Below, piece after piece: positions 1 to 7,063 of a stretch of DNA of 42,657 nt; positions within the stretch are counted from its first letter, which is position 1, and each line of letters opens with the position of its first letter. Source of the stretch: JANJTY01 sp038257155 (GTDB lineage Bacteria > Pseudomonadota > Gammaproteobacteria > Xanthomonadales > Xanthomonadaceae); NCBI GenBank assembly GCA_038257155.1, contig JBBSJP010000043.1, positions 1 through 42,657 of the forward strand, given 5' to 3'. The notes below the pieces were generated by a model. That model was not told where the DNA came from. It saw only the letters and a program-made list of their open reading frames with translations, and did not search any database. A program made the translations under genes and the position numbers.

Positions 1-2
1 TG

Positions 3-32
3 GCCGAGTTCGCGCCGGCCGACGGATTCTGA
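3..32 (+). CDS. C-terminal tail of an upstream gene (partial)
   Basis: Frame 3 is open from the window edge and reads AEFAPADGF before a TGA at 30-32. A terminator-like hairpin follows 13 bases later, which fits the end of a gene running in from the left. Too little is visible to name the protein. The other forward frames do not stop beside the hairpin, but nine residues is weak evidence. Confidence 0.3.
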   Translation, partial: AEFAPADGF

Positions 33-45
33 GCAACGCAGGGAA

Positions 46-68
46 CCCCGCGCGCTTTTTGCGCGGGG
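46..68 (+). terminator. GC-rich hairpin after the upstream gene
   Basis: CCCCGCGC (46-53) and GCGCGGGG (61-68) form a perfect 8-bp stem around a T-rich loop. There is no T-tract after the stem, so it is either a weak intrinsic terminator or an intergenic palindrome. It lies just downstream of the stop at 30-32. Confidence 0.4.
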
Positions 69-96
69 CGGGAAATCCGGGGTGCCCTTCTCTTTG

Positions 97-130
97 GTTA
101 CTTTCTCTTGGGCAAGCAAGAGAAAGTGAC
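97..130. repeat. Inverted repeat of a dispersed intergenic type
   Basis: GTTACTTTCTCTTG (97-110) pairs with CAAGAGAAAGTGAC (117-130), leaving a 6-base loop; one position is a G-T wobble. The following CCCCGAAGGGGAGCGAAAGC and a triple GATCTT tandem (161-178) have the look of dispersed non-coding repeats I associate with Lysobacterales genomes. An open frame across this area (59-283) is probably not a gene. Confidence 0.55.
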
Positions 131-160
131 TCGTGGCCCCGAAGGGGAGCGAAAGCGTTT

Positions 161-178
161 GATCTTGATCTTGATCTT
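161..178. repeat. GATCTT x3 microsatellite
   Basis: Three perfect copies of GATCTT in tandem lie in the intergenic region before the DUF294 gene. A related CTTGATCTTGC string recurs near 31365 inside the gltB-gltD gap, which supports a shared dispersed-repeat origin rather than a promoter role. Confidence 0.6.
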
Positions 179-330
179 GCTTTAGCAGCGCGAGCTGGAC
201 AGCAAACCAACCACCCCGCAATGGCGGATCAAGATCCGCCCTCCACCATCAGCTTCTCGCCCGCCGAGGAGTATCACAAATAGCACCCAATCAGTGTCAA
301 GCTCAAATCAAACCTGGCAACACAGCCCCC

Positions 331-2136
331 ATGAGTAGCCTCGACCTCGACCCCACCCAACCGCCATTCAACCTCCTGGCGCCCGGTGAGCTCGTTCGCC
401 TCCAGAAGGCCACCGACCTCATCTACTTTGCCAAAGGCGAGCGCCCGCTCACGGTTGGTGAACCCTCGAAATCGGTTTATGTGATCTGGAAAGGCCGCAT
501 GCAGGCTGTGCGCCCAGGCGAGGGCGGTGACGAGCGTCTCGGTGAGTACGGCCCAGGTGACATCCTGGGTGCCTTCGCGGTGATGATGGGCCAGGCCCGC
601 TTCACCTACGAGGCGCTTGAGCAGACGCTGTGCTTCGCGATTGATGCCACGGCATTCTCGAAGGTGCAGCAGGGCAATGCCCGCTTTGCGGCCTGGTTTC
701 TGGAGGGCCTGAGCGCCAAGCGCCAGATGCTGGCTTCGCAGGAGCGGCCAGGCGAATTGGCCGAAACCATGCTGACCCGAGTCTCCGAGGCGCAGCTTGC
801 ACCGGCCCTGATGCTGGAGCCCCAGACCACGCTGCGGGATGCGCGCACCGAGATGAAGCGCCTGGCGGTGAGTTGTGCACTGGTCAAGGATGCCGAACAA
901 GGCCTGGGCATCGTCACCCGCACTGATCTTCTCGATGCGCTTGCGCTCGATGGCCTGCAGCCGCACGACACGATCAAGCATCTGATACGCAGGCCGGTGT
1001 TGTTGGTCAAGCCCGACGAGGTGCTGTTCCAGGCCCTGGTGTCGATGACCGAGCATCATGTCGAGCGGGTCGTGGTTGTCGACGGCGAGGAAGTGCTTGG
1101 CACGGTCGGCATGGCCGAGGTACTCAGCCACTATTCCAGTCATTCGCACCTGATCGGACTGCAGCTGGCGCGTGCGACGCGGCTTGAGGACGTGCGAAGC
1201 GCCGCGCTTCGCATGACCGACCTGGTGCGCAGCCTGCACGCGCAGGGCGCACGCATGAGCTTCATGACCGAACTGGTCAGCGCGCTGAACGGGCGGGTGC
1301 TGAAGCGAATCTGGGAACTGTCTGTACCCGCGCCACTGCAGCAGCGCTGCTGCCTGCTGGTATTGGGCAGTGAAGGACGTCGCGAACAGATCATGAAGGC
1401 CGACCAGGACAATGCCCTGATCCTGCCCGATGATTTCGACGACGCCGGACTCGACGAAGCCATGCATGCCTTTGGTGTCGAGCTGCAGGCCTGCGGCTGG
1501 CCGCCCTGTCCCGGTGGCGTGATGGTCAGCAATCCCGAATGGCGGCATGGGGTGTCGGACTGGATCGAGCGTCTACAGCGCTGGTCGCGCAGCACCGATC
1601 CCAAGGCCATGCTCGACTTCGCCATAACCCTGGATGCGCGTCCCGTGGCTGGCGACACCGCACTGTTCGACACACTGCGACCGGCGCTGCTGCAGGCCGG
1701 GCGCAATGACGTGGTCTTGCATCATTTCGCCGGCGCAGCGCTGGCGTTTCATACGCCACTTACTTTGTTCGGCAATGTGAAGGCAGGCGAGCAGGGCACT
1801 GATATCAAGAAAGGTGGCGTGTTCCCGCTCGTGCACGGCCTGCGCGCGCTGGCTCTGCGGCACGCGGTGCCGGACCGCAACAGCTTCCGTCGCGCCGAGG
1901 CGATCGCCGAAGCGGGCGGCATGAGCGCCGAACTGGCGCGCGATGTGCAGCAGGCGCTGTCGGTGTTTCTGCGTCTGCGCCTGACCCACCAGATCGAATC
2001 GGCCAAGCGCGGCGAGGCGCCCGACAACTTCCTCCGCGTCAATGAACTACGCCGCCTCGACCGCGAGCTGCTGCGCGATGCGCTGGCCGTGGTCCACAGC
2101 TTCAAGTCTCACCTCAAACGCAGCTTCCACCTATGA
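331..2136 (+). CDS. CNB/CBS/DUF294 nucleotidyltransferase-like signalling protein
   Basis: This 601-residue cytoplasmic protein has the usual order of its family. A cyclic-nucleotide-binding-like beta-roll covers about residues 15-125, and two CBS domains lie at about 155-205 and 215-270. A DUF294 nucleotidyltransferase-like domain follows, with GSEGRREQ (346-353) and DQDN (358-361), then a helical C-terminal domain. The GS and DxD-like residues are present, so the transferase fold may be active; the family resembles the uridylyltransferase GlnD. Substrate and ligand are unknown. The gene overlaps the following exonuclease gene by ATGA at 2133-2136, so the two are co-translated. I see no strong Shine-Dalgarno before the ATG, but the predicted N-terminus fits the CNB domain. 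The pair often sits near acetate-utilisation genes in other proteobacteria, which would match an upstream gene outside this window. Confidence 0.88.
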   Translation: MSSLDLDPTQPPFNLLAPGELVRLQKATDLIYFAKGERPLTVGEPSKSVYVIWKGRMQAVRPGEGGDERLGEYGPGDILGAFAVMMGQARFTYEALEQTLCFAIDATAFSKVQQGNARFAAWFLEGLSAKRQMLASQERPGELAETMLTRVSEAQLAPALMLEPQTTLRDARTEMKRLAVSCALVKDAEQGLGIVTRTDLLDALALDGLQPHDTIKHLIRRPVLLVKPDEVLFQALVSMTEHHVERVVVVDGEEVLGTVGMAEVLSHYSSHSHLIGLQLARATRLEDVRSAALRMTDLVRSLHAQGARMSFMTELVSALNGRVLKRIWELSVPAPLQQRCCLLVLGSEGRREQIMKADQDNALILPDDFDDAGLDEAMHAFGVELQACGWPPCPGGVMVSNPEWRHGVSDWIERLQRWSRSTDPKAMLDFAITLDARPVAGDTALFDTLRPALLQAGRNDVVLHHFAGAALAFHTPLTLFGNVKAGEQGTDIKKGGVFPLVHGLRALALRHAVPDRNSFRRAEAIAEAGGMSAELARDVQQALSVFLRLRLTHQIESAKRGEAPDNFLRVNELRRLDRELLRDALAVVHSFKSHLKRSFHL

Positions 2137-2735
2137 ACTGGCCCTGGACACGCTGGCTGGAGCGGCGCCGCCACGCCGGTGGTCCGCATGCGGCGCTGTT
2201 TGAGCCGTACACCGGCGACGAGTGGGTAGCCCTGGATCTTGAAACGACTGGCCTGGACCCCGCGCGTGACGAGATCCTTGCCATTGCTGCGGTGCCGGGC
2301 GAGGGCAGTCGCCTCAAGCTGCGTCAGCGCCTTGATCTGCTGGTCCGCAGCGATAGCTCACGCATAACCCAAGCGATCCGCCATCATCGCCTTCGGCCTG
2401 ACGATGTGGCGGAAGGGGTGGTCTTGCAGCAGGCCCTGGAGCAGCTCTTGGCACTGATCGGCAACCGCCCGCTGGTCGGCTACTGCATCGGATTCGATAT
2501 CGCCATGCTGGATCGTGCCATTCGACCGCAGCTTGGCTTCGGCCTGCCCAATCGGTGCATTGATGTGCAGCGGGAGTACGCCGCCTGGCAGCGCAGAATC
2601 CACCCAGATGGAGAACCGGATCTCCGCTTCGAAGCCATCGCGGCTGCGCTGCAGCTGCCAACGCCAGACCGCCACAGCGCCCTGGGCGATGCGGTGGCGG
2701 CTGGACTGATGCACATCCGCTTGCGCCGCCATTGA
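2133..2735 (+). CDS. DnaQ-like 3'-5' exonuclease (DEDDh)
   Basis: This 200-residue protein of the DNA polymerase III epsilon / RNase T superfamily removes nucleotides from a 3' end using two metal ions. The full DEDDh set is visible: Asp35 and Glu37 in ALDLETTGL, Asp122 in GFDIAML, and His181 with Asp186 in HSALGDA. It lacks the long C-terminal tail by which replicative epsilon binds the polymerase, so it is a stand-alone exonuclease rather than replicative dnaQ. The start ATG overlaps the stop of the DUF294 gene, indicating translational coupling. The conserved pairing suggests the nuclease and the nucleotidyltransferase-like protein act on a common nucleic acid or nucleotide target, but this is inference. 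Confidence 0.87.
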   Translation: MNWPWTRWLERRRHAGGPHAALFEPYTGDEWVALDLETTGLDPARDEILAIAAVPGEGSRLKLRQRLDLLVRSDSSRITQAIRHHRLRPDDVAEGVVLQQALEQLLALIGNRPLVGYCIGFDIAMLDRAIRPQLGFGLPNRCIDVQREYAAWQRRIHPDGEPDLRFEAIAAALQLPTPDRHSALGDAVAAGLMHIRLRRH

Positions 2736-2765
2736 CCTGTCGGGCGCGCAGGCTGCGCAGTGCGA

Positions 2766-3020
2766 TCAGACCCGCTTTATCAGCCGGATCAGGAACAGCA
2801 GGATCACTGCGCCGATAAAGGCATTGAGGATGGCCGCGAGAATTCCGCCGCCAATGCTCAGCCCTAGCAGGCCCAGTACGTAGCTGCCGAGCAGCGCGCC
2901 GAGAATGCCGACCACGATATTGCCGAGAAGGCCGAAGCCGCGGCCTTTCATGACAAGGCCGGCCAGCCAGCCGGCGATGGCGCCGATCAGCAGGATGATG
3001 AGGATGCTTTCCAGGCTCAT
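2766..3020 (-). CDS. GlsB/YeaQ/YmgE family small membrane protein
   Basis: This 84-residue inner-membrane protein is almost entirely hydrophobic and glycine-rich, with three predicted helices at about 5-21, 32-53 and 57-80. The loop GLVMKGRGFGLLGNIVVG is the family signature. The family (formerly transglycosylase-associated protein) is often induced by general stress, but the molecular role is unknown. The gene stands alone on the minus strand, converging on the exonuclease gene (30-bp gap) and divergent from alr. No strong ribosome binding site is visible before its ATG. Confidence 0.85.
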   Translation of the reverse strand: MSLESILIILLIGAIAGWLAGLVMKGRGFGLLGNIVVGILGALLGSYVLGLLGLSIGGGILAAILNAFIGAVILLFLIRLIKRV

Positions 3021-3213
3021 GTCGGGACTTGCTCTTTCGCGGGGGGTCGATAACGTGATTGGCGTGAAGCTTCAGGCTTCAGGCCGTATCCTATCAGCAG
3101 TCAGAAAAACGCCCGAAGTCCGCCAGATGCGCGACTGCGTGGCGCTCCAGACTCCCTTGCAAGCCCCTTCAGCCGTGCTCCCGGGCGACGGCCAGCCACT
3201 CTTGAACGACCCT

Positions 3214-4299
3214 ATGAGCCGCGCCACCCAGGCCACGATCCATCTCGACGCGTTGCGTCACAACCTGCAGCGCATTCGCGCCCTGGCCCCCCACAGCAAG
3301 GTGATGGCAGTGGTGAAGGCTGATGGCTACGGGCATGGCCTGGAGCGGGTCGCGCGGGCCTTGGCCGATGCCGACGCATTCGGCGTGGCCGCCATCGAGG
3401 ACGCCGAGCGACTGCGTGCCGCCGGAATGCAGCAGCGCATCGTGCTGCTGTCCGGCTTCGACGAATCGCGCGACCTGTCCGTGCTGCGGCAACTCGAACT
3501 GGACACGGTGCTGCACTGCGAAGAGCAACTGCGCATGCTGGAGGCCGACGACGCGGCCTCGGAGTCTGTGCTGAGGCTTTGGGTCAAGATGGATAGCGGT
3601 ATGCATCGTCTGGGTTTCTCCTCCGAGCGCCTGCAAGGCGTGATGCAGCGGCTGAGCGCCCTGCGCAACGTCGCGCCGGAACCCGCCTTGATGAGCCACT
3701 TCGCGCGTTCCGATGAGTTTGATGTCGAAACCACAACCCAGCAGATCGACCGATTCAAGGCCGCGACGGCCAAGCTGCCAGGCGAACGATCCCTGGCCAA
3801 CTCTGCCGCGGTGCTTGGCTGGCCGCAGGCACATGCCGACTGGGTCAGGCCGGGTGGTGCCCTGTACGGCATCAGCGTGGTGGCGGGCCGTACCGGCGCC
3901 GAGTTTGGCCTGCGTCCGGCCATGACGTTTTCCACGCGACTCATCGCCATCAATCGCGTCGCTTCCGGCGAGCCGGTCGGCTACGGAGGCGACTGGCGCG
4001 CGCCGCAGGACATGTCGATTGGCGTCGCCGCCATCGGCTATGGCGATGGCTACCCACGCCATGCTCCGCCGGGAACCAGCGTGCTGGTCAACGGCAAGCC
4101 CGCTGCCATCGTTGGCCGAGTCTCGATGGATCTGATGGCCATCGACCTTCGCCAGCTTCCTGCCGCCAAGGTTGGCGATCGAGTCCTGCTCTGGGGCGCC
4201 GAACTTCCCATCGAGCAGGTTGCCGAGGCTGCAGGCACCATTGGCTATGAGCTCAGCTGCGGACTGACTCGTAGGGTGCGTTTTGTGGAAAGCGGTTGA
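3214..4299 (+). CDS. alr: Alanine racemase
   Basis: This PLP enzyme of 361 residues interconverts L- and D-alanine to supply peptidoglycan synthesis. Lys35 in AVVKADGYGHG is the PLP-binding lysine, and the opposite-face catalytic tyrosine lies in GYGDGYPRH at about residue 276. A TIM-barrel N-domain and a beta-rich C-terminal domain (VGRVSMD onward) are complete. The frame stays open upstream to 2905 and overlaps the opposite-strand glsB-like gene, but family alignment places the start at the ATG at 3214 (MSRATQATIHL). The next gene begins 62 bp downstream, so read-through from alr is possible. Confidence 0.95.
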   Translation: MSRATQATIHLDALRHNLQRIRALAPHSKVMAVVKADGYGHGLERVARALADADAFGVAAIEDAERLRAAGMQQRIVLLSGFDESRDLSVLRQLELDTVLHCEEQLRMLEADDAASESVLRLWVKMDSGMHRLGFSSERLQGVMQRLSALRNVAPEPALMSHFARSDEFDVETTTQQIDRFKAATAKLPGERSLANSAAVLGWPQAHADWVRPGGALYGISVVAGRTGAEFGLRPAMTFSTRLIAINRVASGEPVGYGGDWRAPQDMSIGVAAIGYGDGYPRHAPPGTSVLVNGKPAAIVGRVSMDLMAIDLRQLPAAKVGDRVLLWGAELPIEQVAEAAGTIGYELSCGLTRRVRFVESG

Positions 4300-4361
4300 C
4301 CCGTCAGTGAGGATACGGCCAAGCACGTACCATTGGGCTTCTGCCAGTTCACGCTCGCCAC

Positions 4362-5996
4362 ATGCCCGACACCCACCGCGTAGAAAACCAGGTTCCCGAA
4401 CTCGCGTCCTTCAATGCTTTCGCGCTGGATGCACCGCTGCGCGCGGCACTGGCGCGTGAAGGCGCGGCCTGGGCCGAGGCGCAGGTGTCGGCCTATGGAG
4501 AGCTTGCGGGCGGCGAACTGATCGCGCTGGGCGTGGAGGCCAACCGCGACCGTCCGCGCCTGCGTACGCATGATCGTTTCGGACATCGCATCGACCGGGT
4601 CGAGTTCCATCCCGCCTATCACCGATTGATGCAGTTGGGTGTCGAGCATGGCGTGGCCGGCCTGGCCTGGCGCGATCCGAAGCCCGGTGCGCATGTGGCG
4701 CGGGCTGCCCTGAGCTATCTGCATCATCAGGCCGAGCAGGGCAGCAGCTGCCCGCTGACCATGACCTATGCCGGTCAACCGGTGCTGGCCCAGGTGCCAG
4801 CACTCGCCGAGTTGGCTGCGAAGGCCTGCGCCGCGCATTACGACCCTCGCGATGTGCCGATGGCGCTGAAATCCGGCATCACGCTCGGCATGGGCATGAC
4901 GGAGAAGCAGGGCGGCTCGGACGTGCGCGCCAACAGCACCCGCGCCGAGGCCTCGGGCTCGGCCGGCGAGTATCGACTCACGGGACACAAGTGGTTTTTC
5001 TCCGCGCCGATGTGCGATGCCTTCCTGGTGCTGGCGCAGGCGCCTGCTGGATTGAGCTGCTTCCTGCTGCCGCGCTGGACGCCTGATGGCGAAAAGAATG
5101 CATTCCGCCTGATGCGTCTGAAGGACAAGCTGGGCAACTGGTCCAATGCCAGCAGCGAGGTCGAGTTTGACGGCGCCTTCGCGCAGCGCGTGGGCGAAGA
5201 GGGCAGGGGCGTTGCCACCATCCTGCAGATGGTCGCGCTGACCCGGCTCGACTGTCTGCTTGGCTCAGCCGCTGAAATGCGTATGGCGCTGGTGCAGGCC
5301 CTGCACCACACCCGGCATCGCAGCGCATTCGGTCGCCGACTGATCGAACAGCCCTTGATGCGCAATGTGTTGGCCGATCTGGCGCTGGAATCGGAGGCTG
5401 CCACCGCCCTCGCGATGCGCGTGGCGCGTGCGGTCGATGCAGCACCACGCGACCGCAGCGAAGCTGCCCTGGCGCGATTGACCACGGCGATCGGCAAATA
5501 CTGGGTATGCAAGCGCGCGGTGGCATTCGTCAATGAAGCGCAAGAGTGCCTCGGAGGCGCCGGCTATGTGGAGGAATCCATGCTGGCGCGGCTGTATCGC
5601 GAGGCGCCGCTGAACTCGATCTGGGAAGGCTGCGGCAATATCCAGTGCCTGGATGTGCTGCGCGCCCTGCATCGCGAGCCGCACGTGATGCCGGCGCTGA
5701 TGGATGAGCTGGCGACGGCTCGTGGCATGCAAACTGACTTCGATCGCGCCCTGGAAGCATTTGTCTTGCCCGCCGATCCGAACGAAGCCGAGCCGCTGGC
5801 ACGTGTTCTGGTGGAGCGGATGGCCCTGCTGCTGCAGGCCAGCCTGCTGCTGCGCCACGCACCCAATGCGGTGGCCGAAGCTTTCTGCCGCTCGCGTCTC
5901 GGTGGCGCGCATGGCCTGGCCTTCGGCACGCTGGCAGGCGATGTGAATTTTGCCGCGCTGCTTGAACGCGCATTGCCGGATGGTTCGACCGCATGA
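4362..5996 (+). CDS. aidB: AidB-like acyl-CoA dehydrogenase family protein
   Basis: This 544-residue flavoprotein closely follows the pattern of E. coli AidB (541 residues) rather than typical 380-residue acyl-CoA dehydrogenases. Diagnostic segments are GMGMTEKQGGSDV (about 178-188), GHKWFFSAP (about 208), LKDKLGNWSNASSEVEF and NSIWEGCGNIQCLDVLR (about 417). AidB binds FAD and double-stranded DNA and is part of the adaptive response to alkylation; isovaleryl-CoA dehydrogenase activity is weak, and its true substrate is unsettled. The stop overlaps the next ATG (ATGA at 5993), and recJ follows, so the gene lies in a unit that includes DNA repair. I see no ada/alkA-type gene nearby, so alkylation control is not shown. 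A plain acyl-CoA dehydrogenase role remains possible. Confidence 0.85.
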   Translation: MPDTHRVENQVPELASFNAFALDAPLRAALAREGAAWAEAQVSAYGELAGGELIALGVEANRDRPRLRTHDRFGHRIDRVEFHPAYHRLMQLGVEHGVAGLAWRDPKPGAHVARAALSYLHHQAEQGSSCPLTMTYAGQPVLAQVPALAELAAKACAAHYDPRDVPMALKSGITLGMGMTEKQGGSDVRANSTRAEASGSAGEYRLTGHKWFFSAPMCDAFLVLAQAPAGLSCFLLPRWTPDGEKNAFRLMRLKDKLGNWSNASSEVEFDGAFAQRVGEEGRGVATILQMVALTRLDCLLGSAAEMRMALVQALHHTRHRSAFGRRLIEQPLMRNVLADLALESEAATALAMRVARAVDAAPRDRSEAALARLTTAIGKYWVCKRAVAFVNEAQECLGGAGYVEESMLARLYREAPLNSIWEGCGNIQCLDVLRALHREPHVMPALMDELATARGMQTDFDRALEAFVLPADPNEAEPLARVLVERMALLLQASLLLRHAPNAVAEAFCRSRLGGAHGLAFGTLAGDVNFAALLERALPDGSTA

Positions 5997-7063
5997 GCAC
6001 CCTGCGGATTCTCATGCCGCCACATCGTCGGTTGCGCGGCGAGGCCTTGCCCGAGTTGTTGGGCAGGGCGCTGGCGCGTGCCGACACGATGGATTTCTCC
6101 CCTCTCCCGTTTACGGGGGGAGCGGGGATTTCGAGCCGCACTGCGGCGAGCCCGCGAGCGCCGGAGCGCATGCAGGCGCTTCGGCCGGGGCGCGAGTCGG
6201 GGGAAAGGGCAGGCGACGCAAGCAGCGAGCCGCAAGTCTGGCGCAAGCCCCTGCTGCGCGCTTTCGACATCCTGCCCCGTGGCTTGCCGATCGCCGCGCT
6301 GACCCGCACTCTGGACTCGCCCGGCGATGCCGAAGGCAGCTGGCTGCGCGCCGATCCGGCGCATGTGCGTGCCGATATGGCAACGGGCCGCCTGTTGGCC
6401 TGCGGTGAGCTGGGACTGACAACGGCCGATGCACAGGCGCTGCTGACGCCGCTGCGTCCGCTGTTTGGCGACGAGGGCTTGCTCATCGATGCGCCTCACC
6501 CGGCGCGTTGGTATCTGCGCCTGCCGGAGCGCGTCGAACTGCCGGTCTTCTCCGATCCGCAGGATGCGCTCGGTGACGACCTGCGTCCGCACTTGCCAGC
6601 GGGGCTCGCTGGCAAGCGTTGGTTGCGGCTGTTAAGTGAGGCGCAGGTGGTGCTGCACAACCACCCCTTGAATCTGGAACGCCAGCGGCAGGGGCTTCCG
6701 TCGGTAAATTCCCTGTGGTTCTGGGGGGCAGGCGAGCGGCCGCACAATGTCACCACTCGGTTCGCTCGGGTGTACGGTGTCGACCCACTGCTTCGCGCCC
6801 TGTGCATCAGGGCCGGAGTGCCCTGCGCGGCGCGCGGCCCGCAGCTGGATGCGGCCGGGATCAGCGCGGATACTCTGCTGGATCTGACCGAGCTGCGTGA
6901 TACGCAATCCCTGCACGGTGAGTGGCTTCTTCCAGCTCTCGAAGCTCTGCGGGGTGGAAGATTCACCCAGCTGGAGCTCGATTTCGAAGATGCGCCCGGC
7001 GTGCTCATTGCGCGGTCGCAGCGCTGGCGATTCTGGCGTCGCGCCTGGGTGTCCTGGTCGTGA
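5993..7063 (+). CDS. Phosphoglycerate mutase-like protein (COG4255 type) with an in-frame insert
   Basis: This 356-residue protein resembles a conserved but uncharacterised family lying before recJ in xanthomonads and usually annotated as phosphoglycerate mutase. Recognisable blocks are LTRTLDSPGDAEGSWLRADP, PHPARWYLRLP, LLSEAQVVLHNHP and NSLWFWGAG. I see no clear metal-binding alkaline-phosphatase-type motif, so mutase activity is doubtful. Residues about 34-80 do not fit the rest: they are translated from a palindrome-rich DNA segment (about 6095-6230) and give a Gly/Ser/Arg/Ala-rich linker. The frame resumes cleanly at VWRKPLLRAFDILPRG. The start overlaps the AidB-like stop (ATGA), and the stop overlaps the recJ start (GTGA), so translation is probably coupled on both sides. 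Confidence 0.78.
   Translation: MSTLRILMPPHRRLRGEALPELLGRALARADTMDFSPLPFTGGAGISSRTAASPRAPERMQALRPGRESGERAGDASSEPQVWRKPLLRAFDILPRGLPIAALTRTLDSPGDAEGSWLRADPAHVRADMATGRLLACGELGLTTADAQALLTPLRPLFGDEGLLIDAPHPARWYLRLPERVELPVFSDPQDALGDDLRPHLPAGLAGKRWLRLLSEAQVVLHNHPLNLERQRQGLPSVNSLWFWGAGERPHNVTTRFARVYGVDPLLRALCIRAGVPCAARGPQLDAAGISADTLLDLTELRDTQSLHGEWLLPALEALRGGRFTQLELDFEDAPGVLIARSQRWRFWRRAWVSWS
6095..6230 (+). repeat. Palindrome-rich segment inserted in frame in a coding gene
   Basis: Three inverted repeats lie close together inside an open reading frame. TCCCC-T-CTCCC (6098-6108) pairs with GGGAG-C-GGGGA (6118-6128). GCCGCA (6135-6140) pairs with TGCGGC (6142-6147). CCGGAGCGC (6161-6169) pairs with GCGCTTCGG (6176-6184) through nine base pairs including one wobble. 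The CTCCCCTCTCCCGTTTACGG opening and a GGGGGAAAGGGC close (6199-6210) resemble a dispersed proteobacterial intergenic repeat. The exact edges are not certain. Confidence 0.55.

Noticed and set aside
59..283. 74-residue open frame at the window start
   Set aside because: It spans the intergenic inverted repeat and GATCTT tandem and has no family resemblance or clear ribosome binding site.
274..1548. 424-residue minus-strand open frame
   Set aside because: It is antisense to the well-supported DUF294 gene and has the His/Gln/Arg-rich composition typical of a high-GC shadow.
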